Shown here piece after piece: positions 1 through 9,654 of a stretch of DNA of 64,000 nt (the stretch's first letter is position 1; each line of letters begins with the position of its first letter). The stretch is from Clarkia xantiana subsp. parviflora (lineage: Eukaryota > Streptophyta > Magnoliopsida > Myrtales > Onagraceae): positions 8,399,785 through 8,463,784 of the forward strand of contig JAPTYO010000022.1 of assembly GCA_036873135.1 (NCBI GenBank), read 5' to 3'. The notes beneath the pieces are model-generated. The model was not told where the DNA came from. It saw only the letters and a list, made by a program, of their open reading frames with translations, and ran no database searches. Position numbers and translations under genes: made by a program.

Positions 1-660
1 TTATAATTCCCATTTAGCTATTAGAGCTTCTAATTTCGAACATGCATTCCATATGCATCATTTCAAAATCTATTTGCCTAAATTTTTTATTTTTAATAAT
101 ACATCTAATATGCATCAATTTTAAGAAAACTTTTTAGACAAATCGTAAACTCTCTTAGTTTTAGAGCTTTTTTGTTTAAAAACACATTTTACTTGAATTT
201 TAATTAAAGACATGCATCTAAGGTGCATTATTTAAAAAAAAAAAACTTTCAGGTCAATTTTAATTTTTGTTAGTTGTAGAACTTTTATAATTAAGTTTGC
301 ATCATATATTTATTTTTTGTGCATCTCACATGCATTTGTTTCAAAAAAAAAATATCACTTAATTTTTTATTTTGAGCAACCAATATTTAATAATTTTTTT
401 TCCTCTTAAAGTAAAAAAAAAATTCCGATAACTTGTAAATTTTCTTAACTGTAGAACTTTTATTTTAAGTATGCACCACATATACATTGTTTTAATTGTC
501 ATTTATTTTCTCTATGCATTCCATATGCATTATTCAGGTAAACTGTTGTAAGTTGTGAATTTATTAGAATAGAATTTTAACTTTCAAGCATGCATGATCG
601 TTTAAAAAAAATTCAAAGTGTCATTTATTTTCTCTAAGGTGTTTTACATTTTCTATTAAC
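1..660. repeat. AT-rich degenerate tandem repeat with ATGCAT cores
   Basis: This very AT-rich stretch repeats a loose unit of roughly 110-130 bp. Each unit holds a CATATGCAT-like palindrome, a T-rich tract and a phrase close to 'gttgtagaactttta'. ATGCAT occurs many times. No coding potential is seen. It may be a decayed satellite or part of an unrecognised element; the unit length was estimated by eye. Confidence 0.5.
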
Positions 661-1809
661 ATCGAGTCGGAAAATTGAGAAATTTCAACATGGGCTAGCA
701 TTGGATTTTTACATAATCTAAGTTTTTTTTTTTTTTTTTTTAAAAAGATTTGATTTGCCGAACTTAGTTGATTGTGACTATACAAGGATAAAAACAATCT
801 TTTTCAAAAAATATTGGTTCAAACATTTGTCCTACGTTCGAGCCAATTAGTAAACATTCAAAGAGTTCGGAAAACTCCATGACAGTGCAAACCACCCTAA
901 ATCATAATTTTTTATTCATTTTGAAATGTAATCAAAATTATGAAATAAATGACATTAGAAGTTTTAAAAAAACCATGCATGATTTCTCATATTCTCGATA
1001 CTGATTTGTCATTCGGTCTTTTCAGTTACCATTGGTTAGTTATTTTTTTTCATACAAGTGTTGTCAGCTAGATGGGGCAACATAAAGAGAACATGAAGCC
1101 ATCAAATTGCACGAAGAACAAATTGCCCACTCAAGATATTAAACACTCAAGTGCGATAACCAGTAATCTGAATTTTCCTTGAAATTTGAGTGTCCCTTCT
1201 CTTTTTGCAGATCAGACGACCATTTCAACCAAGGCCGCAACCATGTGAAACATGACCGCTTCGAGGAGTCTCATTTTCACCTACCACTTGTGAAATTCAT
1301 ACGCGTTCCCAAGCCGTGGCATACAACCGTTATGTGGCCAGGTCTAAACCGGTCAGTGGTGACCAAAGTGCATCTCCCATTGAGATCGAGCACTACCGTA
1401 GATGAGAAAATATCAAAAGATGAAAAAATCATTCAAAAGGATCGATAATCCCATGACGATCGAATGTGCTAATTATTATTTTCGATGTCTTCCATCGAAG
1501 ATTACTAAACCCAAGACATCAACACAATCAACTTGTTCTGAATCAAGTCATCATCAAAAAAAGGTCTTGTGTATTTAGAAGTTTTAATCTGCCACTAGGG
1601 GCATGTACATAATTGTTGTTGTTAATTAGTTTCTGCAAATTTTCTTTCCATTTAAAAAAAGTAACAAATGAAAAAAATATATATTTTCCCGCTAGGTTGA
1701 AAACCTGCAGAGGCGACCTAGACAAAAGTTAGGGAACGATGAGCATGATTGAAAAATCGCAGGGGCAATCATGGAAAAAGGCGAGCCATATAAAATGAAA
1801 GAAAAAAAA
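661..1809. other. Non-coding stretch, nothing recognised
   Basis: AT-rich sequence with long A and T runs. The only open frame of note (about 89 codons near 1179-1448, +) matches nothing I recognise, and its composition is like its flanks. No tRNA, LTR end or host exon is seen. Confidence 0.4.
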
Positions 1810-2720
1810 ACTCATTTTTTAGGGTCATAGCCGCCCTTTAATTGGCTACAAGAAAATAAAGAGAGTGTTCTTGCAAATCTTGTGAGAGTAGAGAATGAAT
1901 AAAATGGCCACATTTGTCCCTAAATCGACTCTCACAAAAAAAGGGCCAAATCCATCCTTAAAATGGCTACACATAAAGAGCGTATCCAGCAAGGATGGGA
2001 TGTTTCTGAAAAGGGCCACAGCCACCCTCAAAATGGCTACATATACAGAGTATTCCCGTGAATCTTGTGAGGCCAGTAAATTATCTGAAAGGGCCACAGC
2101 CACCCTTAAAATGGCTACATACAAAAAGTGTTCCCTGAATCCTGAGAGGAGGGGAGATTGTTGAAAGAGTCACAGTCGCACCTTAATCGACTACAAAAAG
2201 GGTCACACCATCCTCAAAATGGCTACATATACAGAGTATTCCCGTGAATCTTGTGAGGCCGGGAAATTATTTGAAACGCCCACATCCACTCTTAAAACAG
2301 CTACAGATATTGAGCGCTCTCGCAACATCGAAGACGCAAAAAGAGGGAATAGGCCACAGCCACCCTTAAAATGGCTACATACAGAGTTGTTAGTCCTGCA
2401 AATCCTAAGAGGGTGAGATGATAAAAGGGCCACATTCGTCTCTGAAACGGCTACAAATCAAAAGAGCTCCTACAACATTGAAGACACGGAAGAAAGGGTC
2501 TCAGCCACCCTCCAAACGACTATAAATTAGAATACTCTCGCATCGATGTGGGAAATTAAGAACAGACCACAGTAATCTTGAAATTGAGTACAAAAAAGAA
2601 GAGCTTCCGCAATAGAGTATGCATAAAATAATTGAAAGGGTCACAACCACCCTTTAATCGGATACCAAATAAAGGGTGTTTCCGCTAAGTTGAAAACCCG
2701 AGAGGGCGGCTTAGGCAAAA
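1810..2720. repeat. Degenerate ~75-bp tandem repeat array
   Basis: About eleven diverged copies of a ~70-80 bp unit follow each other. The recurring core reads like 'GGCCACAGCCACCCTTAAAA' followed by 'TGGCTACATA', then a purine-rich tail with 'GAGTATTCCCG' and 'AATCTTGTGAG'. It resembles in scale and position the arrays in the 3' untranslated part of the Tat elements elsewhere in this window, so it may be a remnant of another such element. Short open frames on both strands here are a by-product of the repeat. Confidence 0.65.
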
Positions 2721-2922
2721 TCAGGAAATGAGGGGCATGATTACAAATTCAGAAATTGCAATCATGGCAAAAGGAGAGAAAATAAACTCTTGATGGAATG
2801 AAAACCTCAAAAGGCATTCCATGCAAAAATTAGGGAAACCGAGGGGCACGGTCAAAAAATCTCTCAAAGTCGGCCGTGGAAAAAGTAGATAATATGAGGA
2901 TTAAAAAAGAGAGAGAGAGAAG
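2721..2922. other. Spacer before Copia remnant
   Basis: Purine-rich non-coding sequence ending in a short GA run. It echoes phrases just upstream of the repeat array (for example 'gggcatgatt' and 'gcaatcatgg'), so it probably belongs to the same unidentified element. The switch to Copia reverse-transcriptase coding falls near 2920. Confidence 0.4.
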
Positions 2923-4075
2923 TGGGTTTTCAAACTGAAACTCACTGCTGATGGAAATGTCGAGCGATACAAAGCTCGATTAGTTGCGAAAGGATACACC
3001 CAACTTCATGGAGTGGACTTTGATGAAACATACTCACCGACTGTGCGGTACACCACAGTCAGGGCAATCTTAGCCCTGGTCGCATGCCTCAATCTAGAGC
3101 TGCACCAAATGGATGTTAAGACTGCATCCTCCACGGAAACCTGGAGGAAGAGATCTATATGGAGCAACCGGAGGGTTTTATTACTCTTGGTAACGAACGT
3201 AAAGTTTGTAAACTTCAAAGGTCTATTTACGGTCTTAAATAATCGTCCCGGCAATGGTACCGTAGGTTCCACGAGGAAATCGTTGGAAACGGATTCGTGA
3301 ATCTCCACGAGGATCCATGCGTGTATACAAAGACCTCCGAGTCTAAGTACGTCATCTTAACTTTATATGTAGATGACATACTCATTGCTGCAAACGATGT
3401 GAGTTTTATGCGCGGATCAAAGTCCTGGTTGGCATCTGTGTTTGAGATGAAGGACATGGGAGAGGCTACGTACATCTTGGGCATTGCTAGAGATCGTGCC
3501 GCCCAGAGATTGTGTCTATCTCAGGAATCCTATAACAACAAACTGTTGAGAAGGTTTAAATTACAAGATGTCAAATCTGTGGAGACGCCGGTAGTATTCG
3601 GGTGCACCTTGTCAAAGTGTGACGCCCCGAAGAACCAGCAAGAGCGTGAACAGATGAGGAATGTCGAGTATTTAAGCATGGTCGGAAGTCTCATGTACGC
3701 CATGCTTTGCACTCATGCAAACATCTGTTACGCTGTGGGCCTATTAGCAAGATTCTAATCAGACCCTGTCTATCAACATTTCAAAGCTGTAAAGCGGATC
3801 ATACGATATCTGAAAGGTACTGCCGACTACGTACTATGCTATGAGGGCAGGAGGTTAGAATTGACCGGATTCAGTGACGCCGACAATGGTGGTGATCCGG
3901 ATGATCGTAATTCCACCACAGGAGGAGTGTTTCTCCTCGTTGATGCCGCCATTTCATGGACGAGCAAGAAGAAATCCTGTGTCGCGCTGTCTACGATGAA
4001 ATCAGAATTCGTTGCCCTCTCCAAAAACTTAGGAAGCGGTCTGGCTGAAAAGGCTTCTTACTGCGCTGCTTGATG
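2923..4075 (+). pseudogene. Ty1/Copia reverse transcriptase-RNase H remnant (element X, left part)
   Basis: Translation over shifting frames gives the Copia RT signature: [11 protein letters not shown] near 2975-3005, then [17 protein letters not shown] near 3100, and YVDDILIA near 3367-3390 (the catalytic YVDD box). RNase H follows with TGFSDAD near 3861 and SKKKSCVALSTMKSEFVALS near 3960-4020. At least two frameshifts and a stop (3756-3758) break it. Upstream gag, protease and integrase are absent. The reading is cut at 4080 by insertion of Gypsy element A and resumes at 14428. Confidence 0.9.
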
Positions 4076-4080
4076 GTTAT

Positions 4081-4864
4081 TGATGGATATACGCCCAATT
4101 TGAACCCGTTGACTTCCGAATCGTTTTATTATTATCACCCCGTTAATGATTTTAAATCGAAACTTCAACCCGAACACTTCGCGAGAACACCAACGGCCCG
4201 GACGAGGCCGAAGCGCTCGTCCGGCCGAGTCAAACTCACCTAGGTGAGGTTGGGTGGCCACACCCGACCTCCCCTAAGGGAGATCGGGTCGGCCAACCCG
4301 ATCTCCCCTAGGGGGGATAGGGTTGGTCAACCCTATCCCCCCTAGGAGAGGTTGGGTGGCCTCACCCAACCCCTACCCTTGGGGGTCGGATTTCCCTTCC
4401 CCCCAAGGGTCCCGACACCATCCTTGGACTCCCATACTCGGTTTATTCCGCCAACCTTCTCTGTATCCTAAGGTCTTAATTATGTGCTTAAAGGTTAATT
4501 AACTGTGTTTAAAGGTTAACGATGTCATTAAGCCACCTTAATGACACCGTTGCCTATAAATACCACACCTCCACTATTCATTTGATCATCTTGGCAAGTT
4601 GGATAATTTTGCTCTGACATCTCTCTAGCTTTATCTCTCTAAAAACCGTACTGACTTAGGCATCGGAGAGGGTTCATCAGGCACCACCCCCCCCCCCTCT
4701 GTGCCTGGTACTGCCCCTTCTGCAGGGCGAAAGAAGAAGAGAAGCTAAGGACGGAAGAACACAAGCTAGGACAGCACAACCCGAGATCACCCGATCCACA
4801 ACATCTCCAGTGAGGAACGAGACTTGAGTCGACCGCCCGTTGACCCTAGACTCGGAACCTAACA
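4081..4864 (+). repeat. 5' LTR of element A
   Basis: 784 bp, TGATGG...AACA. It contains a cluster of perfect inverted repeats at about 4231-4380, a TATA-like CTATAAATA near 4553-4561, then the GCATCGGAGAGGG motif and a 7-bp-stem hairpin (4678-4707). It pairs with the 3' LTR at 13571-14422. Confidence 0.95.
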
Positions 4865-4866
4865 CT

Positions 4867-4882
4867 TGGCGCCGTCAGTGGG
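4867..4882 (+). other. Primer binding site of element A
   Basis: TGGCGCCGTCAGTGGG lies two bases after the LTR end. The same TGGCGCCGTC core is found at the matching place in families B and C. It is the usual position and style of primer site in plant Tat elements, where a tRNA 3' end primes minus-strand DNA synthesis. Confidence 0.85.
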
Positions 4883-4915
4883 CTTCGGACAGAAAGCCTG
4901 GCTATAACAAGGGCA

Positions 4916-6806
4916 ATGACGAACAGCAGGGTGTCTAGGCACCACCGCCCACCAGGGGGCAATGGGCGAAGGAGAGAGCCTATACCCCCAGGAAGGCAGC
5001 CTAACCCGGGAAAGCAGCCAGTGCAACCAGAACCACAAGGAACCCCACAGCCTCCCCAGCTGGGGCTGAGTCCTCCACAGCCTCAACCCCCTTGGCAAGG
5101 AGGCCACAGAGAGAGAGGGAGCAACAGGGAGTGCCATCCCAACACACGGCACCTCCTGAGGGATATTACTACGAGGCGCAACCCCAAGGGTACCCGTATG
5201 GGATGCCGGCCCAAAGGAATGACAACCGCGCCTACACAACATACACAAGGCCGGTATACACCCAGGGGACAAATACAGAAGCTCATGAAGAGGAACAGAT
5301 CCCAACGGAAGAGCACCACTCGCACCCCCGAGCAGGGCAGCGAGAGGAGCAAAGAAGAAATTACCAGGAGCCACCCCCAGAGGGAAGGCAACAATTCGTG
5401 CCTCCTAGGCAACAGCAGAACGCCAGGGCTTACACCCCACTGGGGGAGGAAAGACAAGCAAGACCTCCAAGGAGGCAAGAATTCTATGAAGCACCCCAGC
5501 AAGGACACCAAGGATACACCTACAGTCCGTATCAATATGGACAAGGGATCCCGACAAGCCTATCTATAACTACGGAGGCTATCAGAGAAATTACACTTCG
5601 ACACCGATATTGATCACTCCGGAAGAAATAGAGGCAATGATAACAAGGAAAATGAACGAGTCAAAGAAACATAGCTTGCATTGTCTAAGTGACAAAACGA
5701 ACCACCCTTTCACAAGGGAATTGGAGATGAGCAAGGTGCCGGACTCCCTGCATACAGTCCAGATTGCAAAATACAATGGCAAGGGAGACCCCCTAGAGCA
5801 TATTCAACAGCATGAGGCCTCTCTATTTGGGAGGACTACTGACGAAAGATACAAGGCACTCCTGTTTCCAAACACCCTATCAGGGGTGGCCTCACACTGG
5901 TTCTTTAGCCTTCCCTCTGAGAGCATCCACTCATGGGAGCAGCTAAAGGCGAAATTTCTGCAGAGATATCTAGGGGAGAGGAAACTCCTCAAAGGAACAG
6001 GCTCCATCGATGACGTGAAGCAAGAATTTGATGAATCTCTGGCAAGTTACTACACTAGGTTCAATCAAAATATCGCAGACATCCAGGGCGACATCACTGA
6101 GGGTGAGATAATACGAGCCTTCATCAGAAACCTAGGCCGCTTCGGGTCCACACTGGCAGAAAAGATGGCCAAGAAGCCAGCGAGCACCTTAGAGGAGCTT
6201 GCAGGAAGAGTAAAAACTCATATAGACCTGGAGAGGCACAGGGCAAGTAAGAAAGCCAAGATTCAAGCAGCCAAGGAAGACAATGCAAAGCCGAACAAAG
6301 GAAAGCCACCCCAGGCACCTCAGCACACAAGGCAGCAGGAATGGCGTCCGCCCCAGCAAAGAAACCAAATGGGCGAACCACTAAAGGCTAGAGAAATAAA
6401 TGTCATCAAGTTCGTCCCATTGAACGCCACTCCAGCTACTGTCCTCAGAGAGATGCGGAATCAGAAACTCTGGTCACCCCCTGCAAGATGGAGAGCCCCA
6501 ATGGTGGGGAATCACAAAGACAGATGGTGTGACAACCATGAAGCTTACGGGCACGACACGAATGAATGCTTCAGCCTAAAGCTAAGCATAAACAACATCA
6601 TCCAAAGGGGAGAACTAAAGCAGTTCGTGGATCATGGGGGCAACAACATGCAGCTACACAGAGACAAGGGCAAAAGCAAAGTAGACTACAACCCTCCACC
6701 CAACAAGAAAGGGACCATAAACATGATACACGGAGGAGTAGCGTCAGGTGGCCCAACTGCTAATGCAAGGGAGGTTTACGCATCCAAATTGAGTTCAGTG
6801 CCATGA
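4916..6806 (+). pseudogene. gag polyprotein of element A (first gag, CHHC knuckle)
   Basis: First ATG after the primer site is at 4916. The proline/glutamine-rich N-terminal part is read in two frames (about 4916-5120 and 5092-5545) before the main frame from about 5545, so at least two frameshifts are present. The main frame holds a Retrotrans_gag-type core (about 5700-6240: HWFFSLPSESIHSWEQLKAK, then FIRNLG). It ends in a CHHC knuckle (WCDNHEAYGHDTNEC, about 6525-6570) and an 'INMIHGG' linker. A TGA at 6804-6806 stops it; the same frame resumes at once into the protease. The stop could be a CGA-to-TGA change. Gag would form the particle that packages element RNA. Confidence 0.88.
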
Positions 6807-8117
6807 TGGAGGAAAAGGCCAAGAGAAGGAGAAGAAGTGAAGATCGAATTCTCAGAGAAGGACAAGAGCCATATCGTCTTCCCACATGACGATGCTCTAG
6901 TCATCACAATAGACATTGATAATTTTGATGTAAAGAGAATACTGGTAGATGGGGGCAGCTCAGCAGACCTCCTGAGCCTAAGGGTCCTAGAAGAAATAGG
7001 GAAGACAAAGGCAGACATCAAACCAGTCAACTTCCCGCTAGTTGGCTTCTCAGGGGCAACAAGCTACCCCCTGGGAATGATAACCCTGCCGGTGACCATG
7101 GGCCAAGGATGGACACAGCTGAAGGTGAATGTTAATTTCTTGGTGGTTGAAAGCCTGGGAGCCTACAATGGGATCCTAGGAAGGACAACCATAAACCCAT
7201 ACGAAATCGTGCCATCCACCGTACACCAGAAGTTGAGGTACATCACTGAGAATGGAGTCGGAGAAGTCCTGGGCGATCAACGCACTGCAAGGCAGTGCTA
7301 CGTCAACTCCATGAGACGTGGATCACACGGGACAGACACAGTGGCAGTGGTCATGGTAGGAGCCAGTCAAGATAGAAAAAAGAGGGGAAAGAGACAAAGG
7401 CAAGGAAAGATGAAGAATGGAGTGGCACTCCGTTTGAGCAGGCAGTTTTTTCAAATAATGCCTAAGAAGAGACACATGAGCAAGGCTGTGAAGGTGACAG
7501 CCATACCTTGGCAGCCAGAAACCATAGAAGGGAAAAGAACAAGGGACTCCATCATAAGAGGCTTCCGTTACATCGATGATATCAAGCAAATGCCGCGGGA
7601 GCCAATATCAAGCTACTTCCAGAGATTCTCCAGTTATGGTGCCAATATGGACATCACAAGAGGAGAAGCCATCAAAGCATTCATTCGAAACATGCACCCA
7701 AACTCATTTGAGGCCTATAGAGGGCTTTATGAGATGATCAGGACGAGCACGATGAGAGAGCTCAAGGAAAAGCTAGACAAGGCGTTTGCAAAGGAGATGG
7801 AGCAACTGGATGAAGTCCCGAAGAAAGAAAGAGAGACTGACACACTGGGAGGAGGTGTAAACTTCACATTCACACCCCTTACAGTGAGCATGGAAGAAAT
7901 TTTCCAGAAGCACCTCAAAGAGGAGCTACCCACATGTAGGGAGGAGGGCAAGGCCTTCCTAGGAAGAGATGCACAGGGATGGTGTGAGTACCATGGGACT
8001 TGGGGGCATCAAACCAACAACTGCATGGTGCTGAAGATAGAAGTGGAGGAAATGATTTACAATGGAGGCCTAAAGGAGTACGTGGCAACAGACAAACCGA
8101 CCACCCCATATCCTTAG
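6807..8117 (+). CDS. Protease plus second gag-like domain (gag') of element A
   Basis: In frame with gag across the 6804 TGA. The aspartic protease has the DGGSSADLL active site (about 6946-6975) and the ILGRTTIN motif (about 7173-7197). RT is expected next. Instead, from about 7440 there is a second gag-like region: YIDDIKQMPREPISSYFQRF (about 7570-7630), then GEAIKAFIRNM (about 7660-7700), matching IDDVKQ...SYYTRF...GEIIRAFIRN of the first gag. It closes with a second CHHC knuckle (WCEYHGTWGHQTNNC, about 7980-8025) and 'GGLKEYVATD', then a stop at 8115-8117. The knuckle and flanks match the first gag's WCDNHEAYGHDTNEC...GELKQFV. The same order is seen in element C. Confidence 0.85.
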   Translation, partial: WRKRPREGEEVKIEFSEKDKSHIVFPHDDALVITIDIDNFDVKRILVDGGSSADLLSLRVLEEIGKTKADIKPVNFPLVGFSGATSYPLGMITLPVTMGQGWTQLKVNVNFLVVESLGAYNGILGRTTINPYEIVPSTVHQKLRYITENGVGEVLGDQRTARQCYVNSMRRGSHGTDTVAVVMVGASQDRKKRGKRQRQGKMKNGVALRLSRQFFQIMPKKRHMSKAVKVTAIPWQPETIEGKRTRDSIIRGFRYIDDIKQMPREPISSYFQRFSSYGANMDITRGEAIKAFIRNMHPNSFEAYRGLYEMIRTSTMRELKEKLDKAFAKEMEQLDEVPKKERETDTLGGGVNFTFTPLTVSMEEIFQKHLKEELPTCREEGKAFLGRDAQGWCEYHGTWGHQTNNCMVLKIEVEEMIYNGGLKEYVATDKPTTPYP

Positions 8118-8390
8118 TTTTATATATAGCACTTCGCTTTTTCATGCATTCTAAGTTTTCCAAAAACAACTTTTGAGAAGGAGAACTCACGAAGTTACTC
8201 CAACTCTACAACTATCTTTGATTTCCCCCAAAGGGTGTCTTGACCCACCCAAGGCACCCCATCTGTACAAAAAACATGAATGCTCTTAAGAGAGTAGGAT
8301 TTCCTTCAAAGGTATTTTCCAATGAATGCGGTGATATAATCATGAAGTTATCCTTACACAGATATGACTTCAAGTCAACAACAAGTTTTC
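8118..8390 (+). other. 3' untranslated lead-in of element A
   Basis: Non-coding sequence between the sense stop codon and the tandem arrays. A TATATATAGC tract lies just after the stop. No other feature is recognised. Confidence 0.5.
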
Positions 8391-8928
8391 AACGCCCCCA
8401 AGAGCGTATCTTGAGAGTAGTTCCAATACTACGACCCTCGACGCCCCCAAGAGCGTATCTTGAGAGTAGTTTTCATACTACGACCTTCGACGCCCCCATG
8501 AGCGTATCTTGAGAGTAGTGTTCATACTACGACCTTAGACGCCCCCAAGAGCGTATCTTGAGAGTAGTGTTCATACTACGACCTTCGACGCACCAAGAGC
8601 GTATCTTGAGAGTGGTTTCCAAAAACTACGAATTTCGACGCCCCCAAGAGCGCATCTTGAGAGTAGTGTTCATACTACGACATTCGACGCCCCCAAGAGC
8701 GTATCTTGAGAGTAGTTCCTATACTACGACTTTCGACGCACCAAGAGCGTATCTTGAGAGTGGTTTCCAAAAACTACGAACTTCGACGCCCCCAGGAGCG
8801 TATCTTGAGGTAGATTTGCAACCTACCAGATTCGACGCCCCCAATAGCGTATCTTGAGGTAGAAAAAACACTACCAGATTCGACGCCCCCAAGAGCGTAT
8901 CTTGAGGTAGATTTCAAACTACCAGCTT
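8391..8928 (+). repeat. ~49-bp tandem array in element A
   Basis: About eleven copies of a ~49-bp unit with the core CGCCCCCAAGAGCGTATCTT followed by GAGAGTAGT and a CATACTACGA end. Later copies shorten to a GAGGTAGA...CTACCAG variant. The array begins the spacer between the sense gag-PR-gag' frame and the convergent minus-strand gene. Confidence 0.9.
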
Positions 8929-9270
8929 CGACGCCAACCAGGAGCGTATCTTTGGTCTAACTTGTGCCCTCCGGGAGCCTATCCTGTGAAACGTTAAGTG
9001 CCCTCCGAGAGCCAGTCTCGTGAACAGATTTCGACGCCAACCAGGAGCGTATCTTTGGTCTAACCTGTGCCCTCCGGGAGCCTATCCTGTGAAACGTTAA
9101 GTGCCCTCCGAGAGCCAGTCTCGTGAACAGATTTCGACGCCAACCAGGAGCGTATCTTTGGTCTAACCTGTGCCCTCCGGGAGCCTATCCTGTGAAACGT
9201 TAAGTGCCCTCCGAGAGCCTGTCTCGTGAACAGTTTTCGACGCCCACCAAGAGCGTATCTTTGGTCTAAC
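8929..9270 (+). repeat. 103-bp tandem array in element A
   Basis: Three copies with exact 103-bp spacing (CGACGCC at 8929, 9032, 9135, and a fourth start at 9238). The units are nearly identical. Each contains GAGCGTATCTTTGG and two GTGCCCTCCG(G/A)GAGCC halves. It follows directly from the 49-bp array and shares its CGACGCC and GAGCGTATCTT parts, so it looks like a higher-order derivative. Confidence 0.92.
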
Positions 9271-9654
9271 AGTACCATACATACCATTCAAAGGGTATCA
9301 GAAGAGAGTATTACACCATCACTAAGAAGGATCCCATGAGAAAGCAATTTCAAAGTAAAGTGATATGAAGAACACATAATGTTTTTTCTTGATGAAATAG
9401 CAGGTATGGCATGAAGGAAAACACAATAGAAGGATAAGTAAAGGAAACACACCAAGGAAAGAGTCCATAATCAAAGGAGTACATACAAAAGCATACGAAG
9501 TACCAATGTAAAGCCAAGCGAACCACATAGTCAACAACACAATACGACAAAGGAAAACAACACAAAACCCCACAATAATCCCAAAAGATACTCAACCCAT
9601 CAAAGGGGAGAAGGAGTATGGTTATATATACAAAGATAGCAAGATGTAGACACA
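9271..9654. other. Spacer at convergent gene ends in element A
   Basis: AT-rich non-coding stretch between the arrays and the stop codon of the minus-strand gene. It is probably the 3' untranslated region of the antisense gene. Overlapping minus-strand frames of about 80-100 codons match nothing known to me. Confidence 0.45.

Noticed and set aside
1179..1448. 89-codon plus-strand frame near the window start
   Set aside because: No recognisable domain, no context and no homologous copy in the window; insufficient to call a gene.
4859..5544. Minus-strand frames of about 150-170 codons over the gag N-terminus of element A
   Set aside because: They mirror the Pro/Gln-rich gag coding on the plus strand and cover the primer site; no conserved motif.
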